Origin: Mesorhizobium sp.
GTDB taxonomy: Bacteria > Pseudomonadota > Alphaproteobacteria > Rhizobiales > Rhizobiaceae
Direction of reading: 5' to 3'
DNA length: 64,000 nt
Assembly: GCA_022833215.1 (NCBI GenBank)
Contig: JAIPUZ010000103.1
Coordinates: 29,230-93,229, forward strand
Shown here: positions 39,522 to 46,780 of the stretch, piece after piece
How the letters are laid out: every line of letters begins with the position of its first letter
How positions within the stretch are numbered: the stretch's first letter is position 1
The notes under the pieces: generated by a model
The model's input: the letters and a program-made list of their open reading frames with translations, nothing else
Told to the model about the DNA's origin: nothing
Databases searched by the model: none
Program-made: the position numbers and the translations under genes

Positions 39522-40289
39522 TTGACCCACCCGAGCGAGCAACTGGCTGCGGTCCGCCGTTTCGAAGCTGCGGGATTCCGCGCGTGGCCGGCTGCCGCCG
39601 TCCACTATGACGGTACATGGGTGATCCGGCTTACTGCCGGCCATCCGGCCAAGCGGCTCAACTCCGTCAACCCGCTCGACCGCGGCGATGTCGCCGATAT
39701 TCCCGAGAGGGTTGCGCGCGCCGCACGCCGGTTCGATTCCTATGGCCGGCCGCTGACCTTCCGTGTCTCGCCTTTGTCGGGCCCGGAGCTGTCGGACTGG
39801 TTCGATGCCGAAGGCTGGACGCGCTTCGACGAATCCCTGGTGATGCGGTTGTCCCTGGACCAGGCGAAGCTGGAAGACGCAATAGACCAGATACCGCTCA
39901 GGGATATCGGCCGTTTCGTTTCCGCCGCGCTCAATGTGCAGGGGGCGGATCCGTCGTTGCGGGCCGGTCTTTCCGAGATCATCGGTGCAATCCAGCCGGA
40001 AACCGGACTGTTTGCCATGGAGCGCGGGGATGAGCCGCTTGCGACCATGATCTGCGTCCATGACAGCGATCTGGTCGGCCTGTTCGAAGTTGCGACACAT
40101 GCGTCCCGGCGCCGTCAGGGCCATGGCCGCAAGCTGCTCTTGTCGGCGCTGAAATGGGCGCGCCTGCGCGGGGCGCGTCAGGCGTGGCTGCAGGTGGAAG
40201 CCGCCAACGAGCCTGCTGTGGCGCTTTACCAGTCCATCGGCTTCACGGAAGTCTATCACTATCACTATCGCCGCCCGCCGGGAGCCTGA
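39522..40289 (+). CDS. GNAT acetyltransferase following argJ
   Basis: The 255-residue protein has a variable N-terminal part (FRAWPAAAVHYDGTWVIRLTAGHPAKRLNSVNPLD, cut here after key residues) and a C-terminal GNAT domain with MICVHDSDLVGLFEVATHASRRRQGHG, acetyl-CoA loop RRQGHGRKLLLSAL, and QVEAANEPAVALYQSIGF. The TTG at 39522 is the likely start: GGAG lies about ten bases upstream and the preceding frame continues into argJ's last bases without conserved residues. The substrate is unknown. The order argJ, GNAT, mutT is common in rhizobia; the three genes are nearly contiguous. Confidence 0.82.
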   Translation: MTHPSEQLAAVRRFEAAGFRAWPAAAVHYDGTWVIRLTAGHPAKRLNSVNPLDRGDVADIPERVARAARRFDSYGRPLTFRVSPLSGPELSDWFDAEGWTRFDESLVMRLSLDQAKLEDAIDQIPLRDIGRFVSAALNVQGADPSLRAGLSEIIGAIQPETGLFAMERGDEPLATMICVHDSDLVGLFEVATHASRRRQGHGRKLLLSALKWARLRGARQAWLQVEAANEPAVALYQSIGFTEVYHYHYRRPPGA

Positions 40290-40293
40290 CCGC

Positions 40294-40707
40294 GTGACCG
40301 AAAAGCCGAGACGTCTCCTGCTGGTGAGCGCCTGTGCGCTGGTCGACGCCGACGGGCGGGTGCTGATTGCGCAGCGGCCGCAAGGCAAGCAGCTTGCCGG
40401 CATGTGGGAATTTCCCGGCGGCAAGGTGGAGCCGGGCGAGACGCCGGAGGAATGCCTGGTGCGGGAACTGCGCGAGGAACTCGGCATCGAGACGCAGATT
40501 CCCTGCCTTGCGCCGCTGACCTTCGCCAGCCACACCTATGACGATTTCCACCTGCTGATGCCGCTTTATGTGTGCCGTCGCTTCACCGGCACCCCGCAGC
40601 CGCATGAGGCGCAGGCGCTGAAATGGGTCAGGCCGCGCCAGATGCGCGACTATCCTATGCCGCCGGCCGACGCGCCGCTGATCCCCTTCCTCATCGACCT
40701 CCTGTAA
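40294..40707 (+). CDS. mutT: MutT-type (deoxy)nucleoside triphosphate pyrophosphohydrolase
   Basis: MutT removes oxidised GTP from the nucleotide pool. The 137-residue Nudix enzyme starts VSACALVDADGRVLIAQRP and has GKQLAGMWEFPGGKVEPGETPEECLVRELREELG, in which the Nudix box GX5EX7REUXEEXGU is complete (G of GKVE to G of ELG). LKWVRPRQM and YPMPPADAPLI are typical of the C-terminal end. It uses a GTG start at 40294, four bases after the GNAT stop codon. Confidence 0.92.
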   Translation: MTEKPRRLLLVSACALVDADGRVLIAQRPQGKQLAGMWEFPGGKVEPGETPEECLVRELREELGIETQIPCLAPLTFASHTYDDFHLLMPLYVCRRFTGTPQPHEAQALKWVRPRQMRDYPMPPADAPLIPFLIDLL

Positions 40708-40806
40708 AACCTGCCCGGCTGCCAAAGCCTTTCCGCTTGCATCCGAACGCTGAAAGGCTGCGCGCGAAACCGCTTCACGCTTTGCCGGAACTGCTCTGCA
40801 ACGTCG

Positions 40807-40822
40807 TTAATGCAGGATTAAC
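40807..40822 (+). promoter_or_regulatory. CtrA-type box before the small membrane-protein gene
   Basis: TTAA (40807-40810), seven bases, TTAA (40818-40821), then CC match the CtrA consensus TTAA-N7-TTAA exactly. It lies 79 bases upstream of the TTG start at 40901. No regulator was tested; the assignment is by motif only. Confidence 0.55.
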
Positions 40823-40900
40823 CATGTCGTGGAAAACTGAAGCTGGCTTTGGATCTTTTCGGATCCGGCGGGGGCCGGGGCAATTTTCGGGGAGGCCACG

Positions 40901-41215
40901 TTGAGTCTCGACAGCGACTGGAATCCAGATCGTCGTCGCCGTGCAAACACGGCTGCGAGGGCAGGCATGGGCATTGTGAGGCTTACGCTGCTGTTTGGAA
41001 CGGTGGCGGTGGCACTTTCCCTGTTCGCCGCCTCGTGGCTGGCGGGGCGGACGCCGGAGCAATGGTCGCGGGCGGAGCCGGCGGGGCTCGACTTCATGAC
41101 GACCGGGTCGGTTGCGCGTGGCGGCACATATACCGTGCGGCGCAGCGTCTTGCAGTCCGCGCCATCGGCCGTCTGCATCATCCGTGCGGATGGTACAAGA
41201 AGCGAAGATTGCTAG
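40901..41215 (+). CDS. Small single-span membrane protein, unknown function
   Basis: This 104-residue protein begins at a TTG preceded by GGGGAGG with five-base spacing, a strong start despite the rare codon. A basic N-terminal segment (DRRRRANTAARAG) leads into one hydrophobic span at about residues 25-47, then a polar tail ending in VCIIRADGTRSEDC. The topology, with a short cytoplasmic head and a periplasmic tail, is inferred. I do not recognise the family. An exact CtrA-type box lies upstream, and a solitary Flp pilin gene follows, so cell-cycle-linked expression is possible. Confidence 0.65.
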   Translation: MSLDSDWNPDRRRRANTAARAGMGIVRLTLLFGTVAVALSLFAASWLAGRTPEQWSRAEPAGLDFMTTGSVARGGTYTVRRSVLQSAPSAVCIIRADGTRSEDC

Positions 41216-41314
41216 AAGATTTTCTGCCGGGGCGGAGCTGCCAACGCGATTCAGCGGCAGTCCGGATTTCTCCAAGCGCAGGCGCGCCGGGCGGACCGGG
41301 CCGTTCACAGCCTG

Positions 41315-41342
41315 TTAAGCCTGTTGCGTTAACCTTCCTTAA
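41315..41342 (+). promoter_or_regulatory. Cluster of TTAA half-sites before the Flp pilin gene
   Basis: TTAA occurs at 41315-41318, 41329-41332 (as TTAACC) and 41339-41342. The last two are six bases apart, one short of the CtrA consensus spacing. The cluster ends 41 bases before the pilin ATG. CtrA control of flp/pilA genes is known in Caulobacter; here it is only a suggestion. Confidence 0.4.
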
Positions 41343-41383
41343 TCCTTGCCGGATATCCTCTCAGGAAAGAGGGGAATTCGCTG

Positions 41384-41560
41384 ATGGCGAGACTGATCCG
41401 GCATTTCCTTGACAGCCAGAACGGTACCGCCGCAATCGAGTACAGCCTTATTGCTGCACTGATCACGCTCGCGATCGTCGTGGCGGTCGGCGGGGCGGCG
41501 GATGAGGTCGTGGCGATGTGGGACTCCAACAACGACATGATAGGCGAAGCCTTCCAGTAG
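41384..41560 (+). CDS. Flp-type (type IVb) prepilin
   Basis: Translation from the ATG at 41384 gives 58 residues. The basic leader MARLIRHFLDSQNG ends in Gly, followed by TAAIEYSLIAALITLAIVV: the type IVb signature G-X4-EY with Glu at +5 and Tyr at +6, running into one long hydrophobic helix. A short polar tail (WDSNNDMIGEAFQ) ends the protein. This is the typical size of Flp/Fap pilins, which build tight-adherence pili after cleavage by a TadV/CpaA peptidase. No tad or cpa gene lies in the window. A GAGGGG element lies about ten bases before the start. It is too short for most ORF filters. Confidence 0.85.
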   Translation: MARLIRHFLDSQNGTAAIEYSLIAALITLAIVVAVGGAADEVVAMWDSNNDMIGEAFQ

Positions 41561-41622
41561 CCCGCCGCTTGGCGATTTCATGCCGCGATCGTCTGACCTT
41601 CCGGCCTGTTGCGCGTGCGGCG

Positions 41623-42306
41623 CTATTTTCCCTGCGCGCACTGGATGATGGCTTCGCGCAGCTCCTCCAGCCCTTCGCCCTTTTCCGACGAGGTTGCCAG
41701 AACGGCCGGGAATGCAGCCGGGCGCCGGCGTATTTTCTCGAGCGTTTCCTCGATCAGCCGCGGTACGCCGGCAGCCTTGATCTTGTCGGTCTTGGTCAGC
41801 ACGATCTGGTAGGATACGGCCGCCTTGTCGAGCAGCGACAGCACATCCGCGTCATTGGCCTTGATGCCGTGGCGGGCGTCGATGAGCACATAGACGCGCT
41901 TGAGCGTCACGCGACCCTTGAGATAGTCGAAGACGAGCTTCGTCCACTCGTCCACCTGCTGCTTGGGAGCCTGCGCATAGCCGTAGCCCGGCATGTCGAC
42001 CAGCGCCAGCGGCGGCAGGTCGCTCCCCTCGCCGGAAAAACCGTCGGGCACGAAATAGTTGAGCTCCTGGGTGCGGCCGGGCGTGTTGGACGTGCGTGCA
42101 AGGCCCTTCCGGCTCACCAGTGCGTTGATGAGCGACGACTTTCCCACATTGGAGCGGCCGGCAAAGGCAATCTCCGGCGGCCCTTCCGGCGGAAGGAATT
42201 TCATGGCCGGAACGCCGCGGATGAACACCCAGGGCCGGGTGAACAGGGCAACATCGAGATCGGAAGGCGGGGCCTTGGCGGCATTATTGTCATCGGGGCC
42301 GGTCAT
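41623..42306 (-). CDS. engB: Ribosome biogenesis GTPase EngB (YihA/YsxC)
   Basis: EngB assists assembly of the large ribosomal subunit. The 227-residue protein has the G1 motif [17 protein letters not shown] (residues 48-64), the family's [12 protein letters not shown] with G2, VDMPGYGYA as G3, and LTKTDK as G4. [19 protein letters not shown] is also conserved. The ATG at 42306 follows AAAGGCAAGCG on the minus strand and gives the usual length; the open frame upstream to 42459 is not conserved. The gene converges on the Flp pilin gene with about 60 bases between. Confidence 0.95.
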   Translation of the reverse strand: MTGPDDNNAAKAPPSDLDVALFTRPWVFIRGVPAMKFLPPEGPPEIAFAGRSNVGKSSLINALVSRKGLARTSNTPGRTQELNYFVPDGFSGEGSDLPPLALVDMPGYGYAQAPKQQVDEWTKLVFDYLKGRVTLKRVYVLIDARHGIKANDADVLSLLDKAAVSYQIVLTKTDKIKAAGVPRLIEETLEKIRRRPAAFPAVLATSSEKGEGLEELREAIIQCAQGK

Positions 42307-42449
42307 CGCTTGCCTTTCGCGGTATCCGAAACGAGAGGCGCTTATAGGCGGCAATGACCGGGGCGTCCAGAACGGCGGGCTGGCGTGCGGTGTTAGCCGG
42401 CGGGCGGAATTACGCCTCGCGCACAAGAATTTGGGAGATTGTTGCATCC

Positions 42450-42471
42450 AATATTGCATCGCAGCAATATA
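42450..42471. promoter_or_regulatory. ATATTGC/GCAATAT inverted repeat upstream of phaZ
   Basis: ATATTGC (42451-42457) and GCAATAT (42464-42470) form an inverted repeat with a six-base centre, about 76 bases before the phaZ ATG. TGC-rich dyads of this kind are bound by the PHB-responsive regulator PhaR in other alphaproteobacteria; that match is inferred from the pattern only. Confidence 0.4.
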
Positions 42472-42546
42472 TTGTTAATTTCACCGTCCGACATTGATGG
42501 TCCGGCATCGCCCGTCCTCATAGGTCGTAGCCAGTAAGGACCCTTG

Positions 42547-43824
42547 ATGTTCTACCAGCTTTACGAACTGAACCATGCCGCCTTGCAGCCCGCCCGGGCC
42601 TTTGCGGATGCTATGCGCTCACTTTACTCGAACCCCCTGAACCCGTTTTCCGGGACGCTTGTCGGGCGCTCGGTTGCGGCGACGGCCGAATTGTTCGAGC
42701 GCACCACGCGCCACTACGGCAAGCCGGAGTTCGGCATCCACGAGACCAGGGTGGACTGGGAGAGCGTCGATGTGGCGGAAAGGGTGGTGTGGTCGCGCCC
42801 CTTTTGCAATCTGCTGCATTTCGAGCGCGATCTGCCCGCACAACGCCGCCCCGACCCCAAGCTTCTGATGGTCGCGCCAATGTCCGGCCACTATGCCACG
42901 CTGCTGCGCGGCACGGTGGAGACGATGCTGCCGCACGCGGACGTCTACATCACCGATTGGGTCGATGCGCGCATGGTGCCGGCCGGCGAGGGGAGCTTCG
43001 ATCTCGACGATTATATCGATTATGTCATCGAGATGTTGCATTTCCTCGGCCCGGATACCCATGTCATGGCCGTATGCCAGCCTTCCGTGCCGGTTCTGGC
43101 CGCCGTCGCGGTCATGGAACAGCGCGGCGACACGTTCGCGCCCGCCTCCATGACGCTGATGGGCGGCCCGATCGATACTCGCCGCAGCCCCACCGCCGTC
43201 AATGTGCTGGCCGAGGAAAAAGGGCTCGACTGGTTCCGTGACAACGTCGTCATGGATGTGCCCTGGCCCGCACCGGGCTTCGGGCGCAAGGTCTATCCGG
43301 GCTTCCTGCAATTGTCGGGCTTCATGAGCATGAACCTCGACCGCCACATCATCGCCCACAAGGACTTCTTCATGCACCTCGTCAAGAACGACGGGGATAG
43401 TGCCGAAAAGCACCGGGATTTCTATGACGAGTATCTCGCGGTGATGGACCTGACGGCCGAGTTCTATCTGCAAACCGTGGATGCGGTGTTCATCAGCCAT
43501 GCGCTGCCGAAAGGCGAGCTGATGCATCGCGGCGAGCTTGTCGATCCGGGTGCGATCCGCAATGTGGCGTTGTTCACCGTCGAAGGCGAGAACGACGATA
43601 TCTCCGGCCTTGGCCAGACACAGGCCGCGCATGATCTGTGCGTCAGCCTTCCGGCCACGAAACGGGCGCACTACATGCAGCCGCGCGTGGGCCACTATGG
43701 CGTTTTCAACGGTTCGCGCTTCCGGTCCGAGATCGCGCCGCGCATCGTCGATTTCATCGCCAGCAACCGCAGCAAGCCGGGCGCCGCTTCCCGTCCGCGT
43801 CTGGTCCGGTCCGACGTTTCCTGA
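42547..43824 (+). CDS. phaZ: Intracellular polyhydroxyalkanoate depolymerase
   Basis: PhaZ breaks down intracellular PHB granules to 3-hydroxybutyrate units. The 425-residue protein begins FYQLYELNHAALQPARAFAD, has APMSGHYATLLRGTVE, and the nucleophile elbow VMAVCQPSVPVLAA, where C177 takes the place of the usual serine, as in other intracellular PHB depolymerases. The catalytic His is likely in PRVGHYGVFNGSRF. There is no signal peptide, in keeping with a cytosolic, granule-bound enzyme. The ATG at 42547 has AAGGA seven bases upstream; a TTG at 42544 is in frame. A palindromic repeat lies just after the stop. Confidence 0.93.
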   Translation: MFYQLYELNHAALQPARAFADAMRSLYSNPLNPFSGTLVGRSVAATAELFERTTRHYGKPEFGIHETRVDWESVDVAERVVWSRPFCNLLHFERDLPAQRRPDPKLLMVAPMSGHYATLLRGTVETMLPHADVYITDWVDARMVPAGEGSFDLDDYIDYVIEMLHFLGPDTHVMAVCQPSVPVLAAVAVMEQRGDTFAPASMTLMGGPIDTRRSPTAVNVLAEEKGLDWFRDNVVMDVPWPAPGFGRKVYPGFLQLSGFMSMNLDRHIIAHKDFFMHLVKNDGDSAEKHRDFYDEYLAVMDLTAEFYLQTVDAVFISHALPKGELMHRGELVDPGAIRNVALFTVEGENDDISGLGQTQAAHDLCVSLPATKRAHYMQPRVGHYGVFNGSRFRSEIAPRIVDFIASNRSKPGAASRPRLVRSDVS

Positions 43825-43832
43825 TCCCTATA

Positions 43833-43935
43833 GCGTGTCGCGATCTTTCAGCTGCGCTCCTTACGCTTCAGGGACGGGTTGTTACGCATGTCGTTGTCCC
43901 GAAACCGGTTCCCACTTTCGGGCGACATGCTTTCG
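43833..43935 (+). repeat. 103-base palindromic intergenic repeat, copy 1
   Basis: This element aligns along its whole length with the reverse complement of 56749-56851. The two share GCGTG(T/A)CGCGATCTTTCAG at one end, CGCTCCTTACGCTT in the middle, TTACGCATGTCGT, and an identical 25-base segment at 43898-43922, itself a hairpin with arms CCCGAAA and TTTCGGG. The rest of the gap to 44031 shows nothing recognisable. The pattern resembles the RIME-type mosaic elements of rhizobia. Confidence 0.85.
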
Positions 43936-44030
43936 CGCGGCGGCAAGCCCGACTGTTGCACATTCGCCGCGCCCGGTAACCATAGCGTGAAGCAGCCTGT
44001 CCCTCTGATTGACACGAAGTGTAAATCACC

Positions 44031-44047
44031 GTTAACGTTTCGTTAAC
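44031..44047 (+). promoter_or_regulatory. CtrA-type box before the BTLCP gene
   Basis: TTAA (44032-44035), seven bases, TTAA (44043-44046) followed by C is an exact CtrA consensus, and the two halves also form the dyad GTTAAC...GTTAAC. It ends 21 bases before the ATG. TTGACA at 44009-44014 could be a -35 element placing the box over the -10 position. Confidence 0.6.
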
Positions 44048-44067
44048 AAACAGGGATAGCGGGGACG

Positions 44068-44685
44068 ATGACCTCCTTACCGGCAAGGCTGCGCCTGCGC
44101 GCCGTCATGACAGCGACGATCGGATTGGCGGCGGCAGCGATGGCTCCGGCTGCCTATGCCGGTCCCATGGTCACCGGTGGCATCACCTCGCAACCGATCG
44201 GCCACTACGAGTTCTGCCAGGCCAACCCCTCCGAGTGCGCGATCCGCCCCGCGGACCGTGGCCCGGCGCGCATGACGCCTGAACTGTGGGACATGCTGGT
44301 GGAGATCTCCGCCTCGGTCAACGCTGCCGTCAAGCCCATGAGCGACCTTGAAATCTACGGCAAGGAAGAGGTCTGGGCCTATCCCGACAACGGTGTCGGC
44401 GATTGCGAGGACTACGTTCTGGAAAAGCGGCGCCAGTTGCATGCGATGGGCGTACCGCTGTCGGACCTGCTCATCACCGTGGTCCGCAAGCCCGATGGCG
44501 AGGGCCACGCGGTGCTGACCGTGCGCACCAGCAAGGGCGATTTCGTACTCGACAATCTGCGCGACGACGTGCGCTCATGGGAGCAGACCGGCTATCGCTT
44601 TCTGAAGCGGCAGGCATCGAACCACACCGGGCGCTGGGTTTCGATACGCGACGACCAGCAGGTTCTGGTCGGTTCGGTCCGGTAG
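44068..44685 (+). CDS. Bacterial transglutaminase-like cysteine protease (BTLCP)
   Basis: This 205-residue protein has a signal peptide (hydrophobic core about residues 14-29, likely cleavage after AYA at 31) and the BTLCP domain (PF06035 family). The presumed catalytic triad is C113 in VGDCEDYVLEKRR, H147 in GEGHAVLTV and D162 in FVLDNLRDDV. The N-terminal IGHYEFCQANPSECAI is the family's conserved beginning with two Cys. LapG, a related periplasmic protease of the BTLCP group, cleaves an adhesin; whether this protein does likewise is unknown because no lapD or adhesin gene is nearby. An exact CtrA-type box lies directly upstream. Confidence 0.9.
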   Translation: MTSLPARLRLRAVMTATIGLAAAAMAPAAYAGPMVTGGITSQPIGHYEFCQANPSECAIRPADRGPARMTPELWDMLVEISASVNAAVKPMSDLEIYGKEEVWAYPDNGVGDCEDYVLEKRRQLHAMGVPLSDLLITVVRKPDGEGHAVLTVRTSKGDFVLDNLRDDVRSWEQTGYRFLKRQASNHTGRWVSIRDDQQVLVGSVR

Positions 44686-44689
44686 GGCG

Positions 44690-44737
44690 CTCCCGAAAGC
44701 TTTCGGATAGCGGGCCGGAACGGCGCGAAGCCGTTCC
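44690..44737. terminator. Two hairpins between convergent BTLCP and methyltransferase genes
   Basis: A 14-base palindrome CCGAAAGCTTTCGG lies near 44691-44704 and a second hairpin pairs GGAACGGC (44717-44724) with GCCGTTCC (44730-44737). Neither has a T-run, so the terminator role is uncertain. Confidence 0.4.
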
Positions 44738-44751
44738 GCCGGGAGACGGGG

Positions 44752-45624
44752 TCATTGCTTTGTCGGGTGTTCCAGCGCCCTGGCGAGCGACATTTTTGCA
44801 CTGCCGGGTTTCAGTGGCTGCTGCTGCGAGGCGTCCGGGGCCCAGCCCGACAGCCATACGATCTGGAAATTTGCCCGGATGCGGCCGTCCGGATCGGAGA
44901 AACGCTCGGCGTAGATTTCGGCCGCGCGGGCGAAAAGCGCCCGGGTGGCCGGGCGGCGGCTGCGGTCGGCAAGCACATTGGTCTCGCCCATAGCCCGAAG
45001 GTCCGCCATCAGCGCGAACATGTGATCGTAGCGCACGGTCATGGTCTCGACATCGGCGACCGGCAGTGCAAAGCCGGCGCGCTGAAGCAGGGCGCCGGCA
45101 TCGCGCACATCGACGAAAGGAGCAACACGAGGACTGATGCCCCCGTAAAGCTCCGTTTCGGCGGCAAGCAGGCTTTCGCGCAATTCCGCCATCGTGCCGG
45201 CCCCCGCCATCGCGCCCAGGAACAGCCCGTCGGGCCGCAAGGCCCGCCTGATCTGCACCAGCATGCCGGGAATGTCGTTCATCGCCTGCATCGACATCAG
45301 CGAGACGGCAAGGTCGAGGCTCTCCGGTTCGAAGGGCACGGTCTCGAAGGGCGTGATCAGGGCCTCGTTGTCGTCGCAGAAGCCCGCATCGCATTCCACC
45401 CTCACGATATGCCCGGCCTTGCCGGTTTCGGCCATGGCCTCGACTGCCGCGGGGGTCTGGCAAAACAGCGCCGCCGCTTCGCCGAAACGACGCCCGACGG
45501 CCGCAAGCCGCTCGGCCAGATCGTCGGCGACGCGCCGCATCACGAAATCGCTGCCGGCAACCTTGCCAGCCAGCGCCCTGCGCTTGTGCGCCAGCCACAA
45601 TGTCGTGTCGAATAGGGTCTGCAA
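44752..45624 (-). CDS. SAM-dependent methyltransferase-fold protein, NDUFAF5-like
   Basis: This 290-residue protein resembles the alphaproteobacterial homologues of NDUFAF5, a methyltransferase-fold assembly factor for respiratory complex I. The N-terminal FDTTLWLAHKRRAL and DFVMRRVADDLAERL are typical; the methyltransferase core has FEPESLDLAVSLMSMQAMNDIPGMLVQIRRAL and PDGLFLGAM. The classical glycine-rich SAM loop is not obvious (KAGHIVRVECDAGF takes its place), so the binding of SAM is less certain. NDUFAF5 hydroxylates an Arg of a complex I subunit; that role here is an inference. comF is divergently placed, 92 bases away. Confidence 0.78.
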   Translation of the reverse strand: MQTLFDTTLWLAHKRRALAGKVAGSDFVMRRVADDLAERLAAVGRRFGEAAALFCQTPAAVEAMAETGKAGHIVRVECDAGFCDDNEALITPFETVPFEPESLDLAVSLMSMQAMNDIPGMLVQIRRALRPDGLFLGAMAGAGTMAELRESLLAAETELYGGISPRVAPFVDVRDAGALLQRAGFALPVADVETMTVRYDHMFALMADLRAMGETNVLADRSRRPATRALFARAAEIYAERFSDPDGRIRANFQIVWLSGWAPDASQQQPLKPGSAKMSLARALEHPTKQ

Positions 45625-45716
45625 GGCGTGTTCCGCTTCCGGCTTTTTCTGCTAGGCTTGTCGACAGGTATCAGGTGGCCGATTGGAGGGCGGAGATCAA
45701 GAGGCCCGTCAAAGCC

Positions 45717-46472
45717 ATGTTCGAATGGCCGGCGCGAATCCTGTTTCCGCCGGTGTGCGCCGGCTGTCGCCGTCATGTCAGCCGGCCCGGCGTGCTGTGC
45801 GGCGAATGCTGGCCGCGCCTGACCTTTCTGGAGCGGCCATGGTGCCCGGTGATGGGAACGCCCTTCTCCCATGACATGGGCGAAGGCTTCCTGTCGGGCG
45901 AGGCCATCGGCGATCCGCCGCCTTTCGAGCGGGCGCGCGCCGCCGTGCTCTATGACGGTGTGGCATGCGATATGGTCCGCGGTCTGAAATATCATGACCG
46001 GACCGATCTTGCGCCGTGGATGGCCGGATGGATGCTGCGGGCGGGCAGCGAACTGCTTTGCGAGGCCGACATGATCGTGCCCGTTCCGCTCCACTGGCGG
46101 CGCTTCTTCAGGCGCAAGTTCAATCAGTCCGCGGAGCTTGCGCGGGCCGTGGCGCGGGCGTCGGGCGTGCGCTTCGAGCCGTCCGTGGTGCGGCGGGTGC
46201 GGCAGACGCGGCAGCAGGTCGGGCTGGTGCGCCGGGAGCGTGAGGACAATCTGCGCGGCGCCTTCCGGGTGGAACCGGAGGGTATGCTTGCCATTGCCGG
46301 GCGCAGGGTATTGCTTGTCGACGACGTCTACACCACCGGCGCCACCGTGCGGGCGGTGACGCTGGCGCTGAAGAAGGGCGGTGCGGGCGCCGTCGACGTG
46401 CTGACTTTTGCGCGCGTGTTGCCGGGCGGCCGCGACGGGGACTTCCAGCCTGATACGACAATGCTTATATAA
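45717..46472 (+). CDS. comF: ComF-family phosphoribosyltransferase-like protein
   Basis: This 251-residue protein has the ComF layout: an N-terminal zinc-binding double CxxC (PPVCAGCRRHV and LCGECWPRL) and a C-terminal type I PRTase domain with VPVPLHWRRFFRRKFNQSAELARAV, QTRQQVGLVRREREDNLRGAF, and the PRPP loop VLLVDDVYTTGATVRA. ComF takes part in DNA uptake in naturally competent bacteria, but most rhizobial members lie without competence genes, as here. The ATG at 45717 is chosen; a GTG at 45675 is an alternative. grxC follows after 29 bases. Confidence 0.9.
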   Translation: MFEWPARILFPPVCAGCRRHVSRPGVLCGECWPRLTFLERPWCPVMGTPFSHDMGEGFLSGEAIGDPPPFERARAAVLYDGVACDMVRGLKYHDRTDLAPWMAGWMLRAGSELLCEADMIVPVPLHWRRFFRRKFNQSAELARAVARASGVRFEPSVVRRVRQTRQQVGLVRREREDNLRGAFRVEPEGMLAIAGRRVLLVDDVYTTGATVRAVTLALKKGGAGAVDVLTFARVLPGGRDGDFQPDTTMLI

Positions 46473-46501
46473 GCCGCATAAAGAGGCAGGATTGTTGACC
46501 A

Positions 46502-46762
46502 ATGGTCGATGTAACCATCTACACACGCGCCATGTGCGGCTATTGTTCGGCGGCGAGGCGCCTGCTGGAGCGCAAGGGCATTGCCTACACCGAGCATGAT
46601 GCCTCGTTTTCGCCGGAGCTGCGGCAGGAAATGATAGCGCGCTCCAATGGCCGCACCACTTTCCCGCAGATATTCATCGGCAGCACGCATGTTGGCGGCT
46701 GTGACGACCTGCATGCGCTGGAAGCCGCCGGCAGGCTCGACGCTTTGCTGGTCCATGCCTGA
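46502..46762 (+). CDS. grxC: Glutaredoxin 3
   Basis: GrxC reduces protein and low-molecular disulfides with glutathione. The 86-residue protein has the active site RAMCGYCSAARRLL (C12 and C15), the cis-Pro glutathione-binding segment TFPQIFIGSTHVGGCDDL, and the standard thioredoxin fold length. The usual proline after the first Cys is Gly here (CGYC where E. coli Grx3 has CPYC), a variant seen in alphaproteobacterial members. It is followed after 18 bases by the nitrilase-family gene. Confidence 0.93.
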   Translation: MVDVTIYTRAMCGYCSAARRLLERKGIAYTEHDASFSPELRQEMIARSNGRTTFPQIFIGSTHVGGCDDLHALEAAGRLDALLVHA

Positions 46763-46780
46763 TATGAGAGGATAACCTGC

